Source: Maratus speciosus (Eukaryota > Arthropoda > Arachnida > Araneae > Salticidae). Taken from it: a DNA stretch of 64,000 bases. The notes beneath the pieces are model-generated. The model was not told the DNA's origin and did not search any database. It saw only the letters and a list, made by a program, of their open reading frames with translations. The translations under genes and the position numbers were made by a program. The DNA is taken from NCBI GenBank assembly GCA_963932465.1, contig OZ010786.1:593143038-593207037 (forward strand), read 5' to 3'. Shown piece by piece: positions 43,579-55,205 of this stretch (positions are counted from its first letter, which is position 1; each line of letters opens with the position of its first letter).

Positions 43579-43790
43579 TTAACCCCTTGAGAGGCGATGG
43601 GATATCACTTAATTTTAATTCAGATTCGCACTAGAAACATTTAATAATGTTTTACTTTTATAACTTTGGTGAAATTGAGCTGAAATAATGCTCTTCCTTA
43701 TTTTGAAATAAAATCTCCCCAAATTTCCGGTAGGTATTCACCATTACAGAAAAAAAAATTCTTTCCCCTCAAAAGGTAGAACAGATTATG
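43579..43790. mobile_element. TTAA MITE, CCCCTTGAGGGGC family
   Basis: The left end is TTAACCCCTTGAGAGGCGAT and the right end TTTCCCCTCAAAAGG without a clear TTAA. The interior AACTTTGGTGAAATTGAGCT aligns with 32577 and 60733. Confidence 0.6.
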
Positions 43791-44426
43791 TATATAATCT
43801 TATAATATGTCAAAATGTATTTTATATATAAGGATATGTGTGTTTTATGCAATAAATACTTCATTTTAAATGATGGGTGTGTCTCGCCAATTAGCTACTT
43901 GCAGCGGAAATTTAAAAGCAATCCGAGCTTACTGCTACTCATATTTTCAAAAAGTCAAACGTGTTCACTGACATGTATTTTCTATAAATAAAAATGATAT
44001 TTATATGATTTGTTAAATACAAAACTGGTAAAGAAAATTATTTTGTAGCATTAACGTCAGCGTATCCCTTTAAACCCGGTGTATTTGTAAACAAAGCTAG
44101 TGATGCCTGTAGAAAATAAAACATGGACTTCAACCGCTACCTGTTGATAAAAAATGATACTTTACTCTATCTGCAAACCAGAACGATCGTTCGATTCGAG
44201 TTTTTATTATAAACGACTCAGAAGCAAACAATTAAATGAATGTCTAACACGCACGATCGTGCGGTTTGGGTCTAACAGGGGTATAGAGTGTACATAAATT
44301 AATATCCGAATTTTACACGGCTATTTAAAAAAAAAAGAAAGTACATCCTTGTTGTTGATTGAAAAAATATATATATATATGTGTCAGTATTTTAACACAA
44401 ATATATATTTGAACCCAACTATACAC

Positions 44427-44813
44427 CTAGCGTCCCATTTTTGGGACTCTGCGAATTTTAATAAATTTGTATAACTTTCTTCTCCTTTATAACATGAAAA
44501 TTGCATGAAATGGTTATCTATAAATATCTTTATCTGTTACCGAGAGATGACAGCATAAGATGGATATTTATTTGCTTAAAATTGAGTTTTTTTTTTTTTA
44601 AGTTTATAGATTTTTCTTTTTTCAAGATGGCGAAATGTAAACAGTAAATTTATTTGTGCTTTTTTTTTTTTTTTTACCGAGGATAAAAATAAATAATTCA
44701 TAATCTTAGCTTCTAGACTTCATGGAAATACGCGTTTTTTAAATTGTGAAGTTATGTGTTCAAGCTTATTTTTTATGCGTTTTTGTAACGTAGAAAATAT
44801 AGGGCGCTAGGCA
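44427..44813. mobile_element. possible TIR element (CCTAGCGYCC ends)
   Basis: CACCTAGCGTCCCATTTTTG and, reversed, TGCCTAGCGCCCTATATTTT form inverted ends 387 bp apart. No target duplication and no coding sequence. Confidence 0.4.
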
Positions 44814-45648
44814 GGAATAGGTACCTATTTTTATTAGCCATTTAGGGGACAGTTATTATGTAAGGTCCTTTTCAAGATGATTAGGAAACAAAATGTTTTT
44901 AAGCCTCAAATACGATTATTCTGAGATTATTATTACTAATACTTATAACGTTATTAATCCCTGTAAATGAATAAATATATTTTTAAAAATTCATAAAAGA
45001 ACTAATTTTTGTATATAATATATAATTTAAAAGTTTATTTGATATAAATTTAGACAAGACATATAATTATGCATATTACATTATTTCAAATATTATGCAT
45101 ATTCCCATATTTAGTACGTTTACATTTTATATAATAAATACAAAATAAAACTTTGCGTTTTTTTTTAGTATTTTTCCAGTTCATTTTCAACATTTTAAGT
45201 GATTTTACCAACAAATTTGAGAAAACGGCGGTACGATAACTGATCCCAAACTTTTCTCAGTATGATTTCTTTTTTGGGGGGGGGTGGGGGAGGTTCATCA
45301 AAGATCAGTTGTTCATTCCACCACTACTAACTGACATTGACGAGCTTAGGACACGTATATCGACAGCCATTCATAGAGTCATACCGGACATGCTGAAAAA
45401 AGGTGTGATATGCGTTTTCGTACTGCCTCGATATCGCTCGTGTTTCTGGGGGGGATCACATTGACATTTTATCTAGTGAATACAAAATAAAACTTTGCGT
45501 AATTTTTTTAGTATTTTTCCAGTTCATTTCCAACATTTTAAGTGATTTTACCAACAAATTTGAGAAAACCAAAAATCCGGCACAAATGGGATAAACACAG
45601 TCATAAGTGTTCAATGTGAGCCCCTCCAGAAATACGTAAGATATCGAG

Positions 45649-45888
45649 GTGGTACGATATCTGATCCCAAACTTTTCTCAGTATGATTTCTTTTTTTTGG
45701 GTAGGGTGTGGGGGAGGTTCATCAAAGATCAGTTGTTCATTCCACCACTACCAACTGACATTGACGAGCTTAGGACACGTATATCGACAGCCATTCAAAG
45801 AGTCATGCCGGACATGCTGAAAAAAGGTGTGAGATGTGTTTTCGTACCGCCTCGATATCGTTCGTGTTTCTGGAGGGGATCACATTGA
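45649..45888 (+). pseudogene. C-terminal transposase fragment, satellite unit 2
   Basis: This is a 79-codon open frame with the same DIDELRTRIS..MPDMLKKG block as other units, preceded by the translated T/G tract. Equivalent frames are at 46106-46312, 46545-46739, 46958-47164, 47822-48016 and 48236-48442. The frame is open because units are recent copies, not because of evident selection: the start codon position varies with the length of the G tract and most copies end at the same frame-shifted TGA after RGSH. Confidence 0.5.
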
Positions 45889-48800
45889 CATTTTATCTAG
45901 TGAATACAAAATAAAACTTTGCGTAATTGTTTTTAGTATTTACAGTTCATTTTCAAAATTTTAAGTGATTTTACCAACAAATTTGAGAAAACCAAAAATC
46001 CGGCACAAATGGGATAAACACAGTCATAAGTGTTCAATGTGAGCCCCTCCAGAAATACGTAAGATATCGAGGTGGTACGATAACTGATCCCAAACTTTTC
46101 TCAGTATGATTTCTTTTTTTGGGGGTGGGGGGTGGGGGAGGTTCATCAAAGATCAGTTGTTCATTCCACCACTACCAACTGACATTGACGAGCTTAGGAC
46201 ACGTATATCGACAGCCATTCAAAGGGTCATACCGGACATGCTGAAAAAAGGTGTGAGATGTGTTTTCGTACTGCCTCGATATCGCTCGTGTTTCTGGAGG
46301 GGATCACATTGACATTTTATCTAGTGAATACAAAATAAAACTTTGCGTAATTTATTTTAGTATTTTTCCAGTTCATTTTCAACATTTTAAGTAATTTTAC
46401 CAAAAAATTTGAGAAAACCAAAAATCCGGCACAAATGGGATAAACACAGTCATAAGTGTTCAATGTGAGCCCCTCCAGAAATACGTAAGATATCGAGGTT
46501 GTACGATAGCTGATCCCAAACTTTTCTCAGTATGATTTCTTTTTTTGGGGGGTAGGGGGTGGGGGAGGTTCATCAAAGATCAGTTGTTCATTCCATCACT
46601 ACCAACTGACATTGACGAGCTTAGGACACGTATATCGACAGCCATTCAAAGAGCCATGCCGGACATGCTGAAAAAAGGTGTGAGATGTGTTTTTGTACCG
46701 ACTCGATATCGTTCGTGTTTCTGGGGGGGATCACATTGACATTTTATCTAGTGAATACAAAATAAAACTTTGCGTAATTTTTTTCGTATTTTTCCAGTTC
46801 ATTTTCAACATTTTAAGTGATTTTACCAACAAATTTGAGAAAACCAAAAATCCGGCACAAATGGGATAAACACAGTCATAAGTGTTCAATGTGAGCCCCT
46901 CCAGAAATACGTAAGATATCGAGGTGGTACGATATCTGATCCCAAACTTTTCTCAGTATGATTTCTTTTTTTTGGGGTAGGGTGTGGGGGAGGTTCATCA
47001 AAGATCAGTTGTTCATTCCACCACTACCAACTGACATTGACGAGCTTAGGACACGTATATCGACAGCCATTCAAAGAGCCATGCCGGACATGCTGAAAAA
47101 AGGTGTGAGATGTGTTTTCGTACTGCCTCGATATCGTTCGTGTTTCTGGAGGGGATCACATTGACATTTTATCTAGTGAATACAAAATAAAACTTTGCGT
47201 AATTGTTTTTAGTATTTACAGTTCACTTTCAAAATTTTAAGTGATTTTACCAACAAATTTGAGAAAACCAAAAATCCGGCACAAATGGGATAAACACAGT
47301 CATAAGTGTTCAATGTGAGCCCCTCCAGAAATACGTAAGATATCGAGGTGGTACGATAACTGATCCCAAATTTTTCTCAGTATGATTTCTTTTTTTTTGG
47401 GGTGGGGGGTGGGGGAGGTTCATCAAAGATCAGTTGTTCATTCCACCGCTACCAACTGACATTGACGAGCTTAGGACACGATTATCGACAGCCATTCAAA
47501 GGGTCATACCGGACATGCTGAAAAAAGGTGTGAGATGTGTTTTCGTACTGCCTCGATATCGCTCGTGTTTCTGGAGGGGATCACATTGACATTTTATCTA
47601 GTGAATACAAAATAAAACTTTGCGTAATTTATTTTAGTATTTTTCCAGTTCATTTTCAACATTTTAAGTAATTTTACCAAAAAATTTGAGAAAACCAAAA
47701 ATCCGGCACAAATGGGATAAACACAGTCATAAGTGTTCAATGTGAGCCCCTCCAGAAATACGTAAGATATCGAGGTTGTACGATAGCTGATCCCAAACTT
47801 TTCTCAGTATGATTTCTTTTTTTGGGTGGTAGGGGGTGGGGGAGGTTCATCAAAGATCAGTTGTTCATTCCACCACTACCAACTGACATTGACGAGCTTA
47901 GGACACGTATATCGACAGCCATTCAAAGAGTCATGCCGGACATGCTGAAAAAAGGTGTGAGATGTGTTTTTTTACCGCCTCGATATCGTTCGTGTTTCTG
48001 GAGGGGATCACATTGACATTTTATCTAGTGAATACAAAATAAAACTTTGCGTAATTGTTTTTAGTATTTTTACAGCTCATTTTCAACATTTTAAGTGATT
48101 TTACCAACACATTTGAGAAAGCAAAAATTCCGGCACAAATGGGATAAACACAGTCATAAGTGTTCAATGTGAGCCCCTCCAGAAATACGTAAGATATCGA
48201 GGTGGTACGATAGCTGATCCCAAACTTTTCTCAGTATGATTTCTTTTTTGGGGGGTAGGGGGTGGGGGAGGTTCATCAAAGATCAGTTGTTCATTCCACT
48301 ACTACCAACTGACATTGACGAGCTTAGGACACGTATATCGACAGCCATTCAAAAGGTCATACCGGACATGCTGAAAAAAGGTGTGAGATGTGTTTTCGTA
48401 CAGCCTCGATATCGCTCGTGTTTCTGGAGGGGATCACATTGACATTTTATCTAGTGAATACAAAATAAAACTTTGCGTAATTTTTTTTAGTATTTTTCCA
48501 GTTCATTTTCAACATTTTAAGTGATTTTACCAACAAATTTGAGAAAACCAAAAATCCGGCACAAATGGGATAAACACAGTCATAAGTGTTCAATGTGAGC
48601 CCCTCCAGAAATACGTAAGATATCGAGGTGGTACGATAGCTGATCCCAAACTTTTCTCAGTATGATTTCTTTTTTTTGGGGGGGGTAGGGGGTGGGGGAG
48701 GTTCATCAAAGATCAGTTGTTCATTCCACCACTACCAACTGACATTGACGAGCTTAGGACACGTATATCGACAGCCATTCAAAGAGTCATGCCGGACATG

Positions 48801-49553
48801 CTGAAAAAAGGTGTGAGATGTGTTTTTGTACCGCCTCGATATCGTTCGTGTTTCTGGAGGGGATCACATTGACATTTTATCTAGTGAATACAAAATAAAA
48901 CTTTGCGTAATTTATTTTAGTATTTTTACAGCTCATTTTCAACATTTTAAGTGATTTTACCAACACATTTGAGAAAGCAAAATTTCCGGCACAAATGGGA
49001 TAAACACAGTCATAAGTGTTCAATGTGAGCCCCTCCAGAAATACGTAAGATATCGAGGTGGTACGATAGCTGATCCCAAACTTTTCTCAGTATGATTTCT
49101 TTTTTTTTGAGGTGGGGGGTGGGGGAGGTTCATCAAAGATCAGTTGTTCATTCCACCACTACCAACTGACATTGACGAGCTTAGGACACGTATATCGACA
49201 GCCATTCAAAGAGTCATGCCGGACATGCTGAAAAAAGGTGTGAGATGTGTTTTTGTACCGCCTCGATATCGTTCGTGTTTCTGGAGGGGATCACATTGAC
49301 ATTTTATCTAGTGAATACAAAATAAAACTTTGCGTAATTGTTTTTAGTATTTTTACAGCTCATTTTCAACATTTTAAATGATTTTACCAACACATTTGAG
49401 AAAGCAAAAATTCCAGCACAAATGGGATAAACACAGTCATAAGTGTTCAATGTGAGCCCCTCCAGAAATACGTAAGATATCGAGGTGGTACGATAGCTGA
49501 TCCCAAACTTTTCTCAGTATGATTTCTTTTTTTTGAGGTGGGGGGTGGGGGAG

Positions 49554-49735
49554 GTTCATCAAAGATCAGTTGTTCATTCCACCACTACCAACTGACATTG
49601 ACGAGCTTAGGACACGTATATCGACAGCCATTCAAAGAGTCATGCCGGACATGTTGAAAAAAGGTGTGAGTTGTGTTTTCGTACCGCCTCGATATCGTTC
49701 GTGTTTCTGGAGGGGATCACATCGAACATTTATAA
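49554..49735 (+). pseudogene. C-terminal transposase fragment, last satellite unit
   Basis: The plus frame encodes FIKDQLFIPPLPTDIDELRT and then RISTAIQRVMPDMLKKG. This is the pattern of the C-terminal end of Tc1/mariner-superfamily (DDE) transposases of arthropods: proline, DLK/DELR-R-I, then PDML. After a frame change, RVSGGDHIEHL and a stop (TAA ends at 49732) follow, matching the usual GGHIEHL-type ending. Only this last unit keeps the HIEHL-stop ending; in the others the sequence jumps to CACATTGACATTTTATC. It marks the original junction of the amplified segment with its source element. The DDE catalytic residues are not included, so it has no activity. Family assignment is from memory of the motif pattern. 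Confidence 0.55.
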
Positions 49736-49898
49736 CTGCGTTGAATTTAAACTTTCAATTGTTATTTTTAATTTCCGATAAACAACAAGGTTGTACTTTT
49801 TTTCCCTTTTGATAGCCCTGTAAAGTTCGGATGTTCATTGTGTAAGTCCTGTATATCTCTGATGTAGTTATATATTAGTATTTATTGTTATTATATTC
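49736..49898. other. satellite exit flank
   Basis: CTGCGTTGAATTTAAACTTT to GTAAGTCCTGTATATC may be the 3' untranslated end of the source transposon. I could not find its terminal inverted repeat. Confidence 0.35.
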
Positions 49899-50114
49899 GG
49901 AAAGTTCTGTCCGATTTTGTTATTTCACGCCTACTTTTTAAAAATTGATTTCTTCATTGTCACCACTTTTTTGAAACGGTAAAATTCTCCTTGTTTTCAC
50001 CTTAATGGGAAATGTAAAAATAATGGGAATTTCACCATTTCAAAAAAGTGGTAATGAAGAAATCTGAGTTTTGAAAAACTAGGCGTGAAATAACATGATT
50101 GGACAGAACTTTCC
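49899..50114. mobile_element. MITE with GGAAAGTTCTGTCC ends
   Basis: GGAAAGTTCTGTCCGATTTT and GATTGGACAGAACTTTCC are inverted, as are further blocks (GTTATTTCACGCCTACTTTT / CTAGGCGTGAAATAAC and ACCACTTTTTTGAAACGG / CCATTTCAAAAAAGTGGT). The inner blocks resemble the hAT MITEs at 12968 and 13201, but the outer ends differ. No target duplication assigned. Confidence 0.75.
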
Positions 50115-50635
50115 TGTGGACTTAGTATATTATGTAATGTTGTCTATAAATATAAAGGAATAAGGGAAAAGTTGTTTTTAATTAAAACAAAATTTCCCGC
50201 ACTACCTAAATATAACGAAGTGACCATTTATTTATTACAATACAATCAATAATATGAACGTATAAAAATATAAAGGAACAGGCATGGGAATTCTTTTTAA
50301 TGTCGCAACATCTTGATTAAAATCTTTCTTGTAATGCTCATTTTACTTTTAATTTTAATTATGGATTCGAGTATTTTCATATTTTAGAGGGAATACCAAT
50401 GCTTTTTTTCCTACATATATTTCATACAATAATTCAAAATTTTTGTAGTAAATGGAACGTTCTTTTTCACGTTATAATATAAATGAAAATGATGTTATAG
50501 TTTTTAAATAGAAAATATTTTAACCCATTCTGTTCAATTCACAAAAATGTATATTTGGCACAAACTAAAATAATATTATTATTTTAATAGAAACACACAT
50601 AACTATCAAACACAAAAGTTGCATTATATCTTCAT

Positions 50636-50666
<31 letters not shown>

Positions 50667-52350
50667 AAAACAGTAATTCAAGTCTGAAAAATAAGCCACT
50701 TGCAATTTTTAAGATTTAAAATGTAGTTCTCAAGGATCATAATTATCGTTGTATAAAAGTTTACATTTCTTGACAAATTTAAAATTCAAACATTGTAGAT
50801 AATACATTTAAAACATGATAAGATATTTTTTTAACATTCTTTGGTAGTTTCAATTGCTATTAATAAAAAGTTTTTTTTTTATTTAAGTTACAACAACTGT
50901 CTCTTTAATGATTTATGAAATGTGTTAGAACTATAAAAATGCAGTTTGAAAAGATAATATATATATGCAATAAAATATTTAAGCAATTGCTTGCATACTT
51001 TATCTGATTTAGCACTGACATTTGAAATTTTTAATATATATTTAAGGATAAATATAAACAGTTAAAACTTAGAAATGTAATTTATACGTTCTAAAAATTA
51101 TTTTTTCAAGTCAATGGAAAGTAAATCAAATACCGTATACGTATCATTTCCTTCCTTTGGAAAACATTTAGATATTATTAATAGCCAGACGATGCAGTCG
51201 TTTTTTCTCGTTTGCAAACATTTCAATAATATGTTGCTGGTTTTAATTTTTTTTTTTTTTTATAAATATAATATATTCTAACGTTAGAAACATAAAGGTG
51301 ATCTTCATTTTTAAATAACTATGTTCATTTTTAAGAACTTCCGTATTTCATTAACACATTTCCGAGATAAAATAATAATAATAATAATAATTGTATAATA
51401 TGCATTCATTTCATTTACAATAACTGAAATAAAATAATCACTACAAAAACTACTCTAAACATAAAATTTCCTTTTAATCTCAATTAAAATAGGGTATAAT
51501 AATAGATTCTTCTATTACATGTAATGGTAATTTTATAATTCTTCCACAATAAATTAGAAATAAAAATAATTGAACAATTAAATGTTACTCTACAGGATAT
51601 TTTGATATATAATCACAGCGTTGTGTATTTATTTTATGTTTTTTATGTTACAAAATGTCAAATTCGTTTGAATAAAAATGCAAAATTTACTCATTGAAAT
51701 ACCTTTCATAGTCCTAAGTGTAAATAAAGTAAGCTTTGATAATAAGGAATTTGTTATTTATTGCAAGTCGCGTTGTATTTATTTTATAAGTTTCTTGTCA
51801 ATATAATGCATCATTCAAATCAATAACAAGAGAATATATTCTACGATTTTTTTTTTCTTTTAATGTTCAAATGCAAAGTTCATTGTGAGAAAATATGCTG
51901 ATAATATATTTTTTTAAACTTTCCCAGCAAGCAATAAATCTTATAAAAACCTCAGGAAAGTTGACATTTTAGTTTTGAGAAAACTGAAAATCTGGGATTT
52001 AAGCTAAGGCTTACTGTCATTTTATTTTAGTCTGACGTCTGGAAAAATATTTAACTGTGTTATATAAACCTACGAATCTTTATTTACATACAAAAATTTT
52101 AACTAATATTATTTTGTTTTAAAATACTAAGCCAATTGTTATAGGTAATAGTTTATTTTCTTAATTTTCTTAAAATAGAGTGAATGTTCAGAAGGCCATT
52201 TAAAATTTATTGATTCGATCTTCACAATTAATTTTCATGAATGTATTCTGTATATGTTGAATACTTCTTATTCTTTTGGGTATAGCCTCTTTGGCTAAAG
52301 TCTCTCTTTGAAATAGCCATGACAGTGCACCATTCTTTATTACAGTCACA
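50115..52350. other. AT-rich stretch with simple repeats only
   Basis: It contains an AAAT microsatellite (about 50638-50669), an AAT run (51370-51391), a poly-T tract at 51249-51262 and no convincing frame or inverted repeat. Confidence 0.5.
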
Positions 52351-52954
52351 TACAGTAGAACCTCTTTTAACCGAAACTCTCGGTTAACCGAAATCCATTT
52401 TTAAAGCTTGTTTTTTTTTTTTCTTTCTTTTCCCTTACTATCACATTCCTTGTGTGCAAAACCCATTTTTGAAGCTTTTTTTTTTACTATGGTATTTATC
52501 AAAGCGATGAAGAGGAAAACGATGTGGGCAAAGAAAACGAACAAATTAGCAATTGTTTTAAACATTCAAAATCTTTTGAATGTTTTGCAAACGGTTTGGC
52601 ATAGCTGGAGCAGCAGAAAGACTGTGATACTGGTGAACTAATAGTACAAAAAAAAAGACTTCGTGATAGAGCTGCAAAGCAGAGGCAATCGAATCTGCAA
52701 CAAACAAAACTTTTTTTCGAACCCTTGTGAAATATGTAAAAGGTACTTAATTTCAAAATTAAAATTCAGGTAATTTATTCTTGTTTCTATTTTGCTATTG
52801 CTTTATCTTTATTAAGCACTTGTTACCATAATAAGAATCTGCGCATATATTTGTCCTTCATCTTAAAATTGAAGCATTCTCGATTATCGGAAAATTTCGA
52901 TTTTCCGAAAGAGGGTCGGTCCCAATTACTTCGGATAATCGAGGTTCTACTGTA
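52351..52954 (+). mobile_element. Tigger/pogo-like transposon, internally deleted
   Basis: The ends are TACAGTAGAACCTCTTTTAA and, reversed, TACAGTAGAACCTCGATTAT, the CAGTAGAACCTC terminus typical of Tigger/pogo elements, with TA at both edges. Within 600 bp it retains a C-terminal transposase remnant. Inner ACCGAAACTCTCGGTTAACC and CGATTATCGGAAAATTTCG make secondary hairpins. Confidence 0.85.
52506..52690 (+). pseudogene. Tigger-type transposase C-terminal remnant
   Basis: In the frame starting GAT at 52506 the translation is DEEENDVGKENEQISNCF, then SKSFECFANGLA, a TAG stop, and LEQQKDCDTGELIVQKKRLR followed by DRAAKQR. The pattern (acidic stretch, then S..E.F.....A..LEQQ.DCD...L..K..RD.AA..R) is that of the C-terminal end of Tigger/jerky-like transposases. 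The in-frame TAG and the missing upstream DDE domain show it is dead. The 77- and 85-codon frames called in other phases here are shadows of this remnant. Confidence 0.75.
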
Positions 52955-53147
52955 CTTGCAAATATTCAACTAAACTTCCGTAAAATGTGAGTTAAATTGA
53001 CCGTGGTTAATCACTTTTCTAAAGAGAAAATTTATTCAGTATACATTTAATATCACATTTATATATGATATATATTTGAATTAAATTCTTTAAAAAAAAT
53101 CTGTTTCAAATGTGTTTAATTTTGGTCAATTTAACGCAAATTTTACG

Positions 53148-53185
53148 GAAGGTTAGTTCGAAGTTGATACTTCGAACTAACCTTC
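53148..53185. repeat. perfect 17-bp hairpin
   Basis: GAAGGTTAGTTCGAAGT and ACTTCGAACTAACCTTC are separated by TGAT. It is isolated, with no poly-T or transposon ends recognised around it. Confidence 0.8.
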
Positions 53186-53779
53186 AGCAGGTAGCAGTGA
53201 GTTTAATTTTCGCCGACACCTTTTGGTTGCTTTCCGAAGTTTTTTCAACGTTCAAGAATAGCATCTTCCTAATACACGTTTTTACGAACACCTTGTTGAC
53301 TCTAAATGAAAATCTATGATACCTATTTCCTACAAACATAGAAAAAATAGCGTATGTTTTAAAATTAATAAATGGATGATTAAAAAGAACCATCAAAACG
53401 GATCCATAAATGAAAGAAATGTTTCTAAAATGATTCATAACTGTTTCTTGATTTTGCTATGAATGTAAATTAAAACTCAAACAGTATAAAGCAGAGCTAA
53501 ATTAAATTCCCTTTATTATCAGCAGAATATTTCAGAGCTCATTTCTGCAGAATGAATCCCAGTGCTGTAAGGGAAATAATTCAATAAAGTGGAGATTCAT
53601 ATGAACAAAGTCTCCATTTACAAATCAATCAACTATAGAATAGTTAGGGTAACAAGATAAAGTAAAAAAACTAAAACCCAACTACGACAAAAAACTACGC
53701 TGAAAAAGTATAAAAGTACCCCATGAATACAGGTAAAGTCACAAGCAAATGCTAGTAATATATAGATATATTCAAAATG

Positions 53780-54153
53780 TACAAGTAAAGCGCTTTTGAA
53801 TGATACCAAACACGGCATATTTATCTTAACTTTATTTTTTGACGTATGACGCTTCCAGTATTTGGTAGTAGTGACGCACATATCCGTCGATGGCAGCAAA
53901 TGGGTAATGGACCGATTAGTGGATGAGGTCGTTAGTGTAATGTGTAAATGTGTAATGTAGATTGAAGGTTTCATGTATTAAGATGACCTAGGAAGATTTC
54001 TTAATCTATCTAATTCTGCTAACGATTGACTGTCATGTGGATTTTTAAGCAACTTATTATGATCCAAGGCACTTATAAACAAACCCTCTATGGTTTTGAA
54101 GTGAAGCGCTTTAAAATGATACCAAACACGGCATATCTAGCTTAACTTTATTT
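53780..54153. repeat. pair of ~50-bp direct repeats
   Basis: GATACCAAACACGGCATATT followed by ATCTTAACTTTATTTTTT at about 53800-53840 recurs as GATACCAAACACGGCATATC at about 54117-54155. The segment between holds minus frame 53633-53974, which I cannot identify. Confidence 0.7.
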
Positions 54154-54308
54154 TTTTACTCTGTATATTTTGTCCGCTAGAAGGCGCCACATTGAATTTG
54201 GTGAAAATCTATATAGCCTATAACCAGCGGACAATTAAGACGCTTCTAATGATATGTCATTTGTCGAATTCTGATTAGTGGTTTAGAAGTTACGAGGGAA
54301 CAGATGAA

Positions 54309-54351
54309 CATACATACATACATACATACATACATACATACATACATACAT
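54309..54351. repeat. ACAT tetranucleotide microsatellite
   Basis: About 11 ACAT units. The minus frame 54246-54566 reads through it as a MYVC repeat and is rejected. Confidence 0.9.
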
Positions 54352-54439
54352 AGCCTGTCAAAATCATAACCCTCCTTTGGCTTTGCCGTAGTCGGGTAAA
54401 AATAATCACAAGCTGGAATAAATTGTGTACCAGTTGAGA

Positions 54440-55005
54440 ACATCAGTTGTAACAGTGGAGTTATGGATAAAGCGGTGGAGACATTTAGTGAGCTGTCTAC
54501 CAGTTGCCAGTGAAGTAACTGAGGAGGTTGTAACAAGATGGCGGCTGTTTTTTTAAATCGGATCAACAGTTTTGATTACCTGCGCGGCAAACTTCCCACC
54601 AGTAAATTTGAATAGGGCATTTCGTCTTATCTAAGCTCCCTTATGGCAATATAGTCGTATAAATATAATAAAAAAATTGTTTGTTTTTACTGGTGTCAGT
54701 TTGTCCAGGTATTAAAATCTTTTTCACTGTCTCTGACAGGAGGTTGGCAAGGTTGTCACAATATGGCGGAAACGAAGGATCTGACTACAGGCCAAGTAAA
54801 CTTCCACCAATAAAAATGAATATATCTTTTTGCTATTATTTATGATTGGCATTTTTCATTTTTAAGCTCTTTAAATAAAGAGGAAATTTCTATTTAAATT
54901 AACTGGTGGAAGTTTCTCCCGGTGGTAATCAACACCTGCGAAAGCGGTTACAGTTGAAGCTTCATATGTAAGTTCCTTTTTTTTAATAGTTCCATGGTTG
55001 AAACC
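54440..55005 (-). repeat. interspersed repeat family, copy 2 (minus)
   Basis: GAGGAGGTTGTAACAAGATG, CCACCAGTAAATTTGAATAG, TTTTTACTGGTGTCAGTTTG, GTTGTCACAATATGGCGGAA and ACCAATAAAAATGAATATAT match the reverse complement of 14272-14850, in the same block order. It is a near full-length partner for that copy. Confidence 0.7.
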
Positions 55006-55205
55006 AAGTCTCTCATTGCCGTTTGTTGGTTACTGAAAGTTCGGCAGTCGGCAAAAGAGTCCAAGGAGTTAAAACTAGGCGATACCGATTTTGTTCGTTA
55101 GCACAACGACTCTTACAATATGAATCATATTGGTAAATAATCACCCGTGAATAAAATTTTTAAAAAGTAACAGAGAAATAAGAGTGCTTACTTTTTGAAA
55201 CTCTG

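Larger units (their letters stand above)
45122..49735 (+). repeat. 11-unit ~426-bp satellite derived from a transposase 3' end
   Basis: The landmark GTTCATCAAAGATCAGTTGT occurs at 45293, 45717, 46141, 46568, 46993, 47418, 47845, 48271, 48701, 49128 and 49554, giving periods of 424-430. Each unit has a T tract, a G-rich tract (such as GGGGGTAGGGGGTGGGGGAG), a protein-like block, then CACATTGACATTTTATCTAG and AATACAAAATAAAACTTTGC. The first unit lacks about 90 bp before the GGTACGATA block. Units 2-3-4 and 5-6-7 share variants, so part of the array repeats as a 1277-bp trimer. Period variation comes mostly from the T and G tracts. Confidence 0.95.

Noticed and set aside
44250..44262. Palindrome CGCACGATCGTGCG as a regulatory site
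   Set aside because: A single short palindrome with no neighbouring gene; cannot be distinguished from chance.
45649..48442. Satellite frames as a repeated functional small-protein family
   Set aside because: Start codons lie in or near the variable T/G tract, the block is a transposase C-terminus without a catalytic domain, and all units share the same frame break. Openness is explained by recent copying.
45122..49735. CRISPR-like array
   Set aside because: Units are ~426 bp with no short repeat/spacer alternation, and the DNA is eukaryotic in character.
53633..53974. 113-codon minus-strand frame
   Set aside because: No recognisable domain, located between two direct repeats, and no splice or promoter context that could support it.
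54246..54566. 106-codon minus-strand frame with a MYVC repeat
   Set aside because: It translates the ACAT microsatellite and then an interspersed repeat copy; not a gene.
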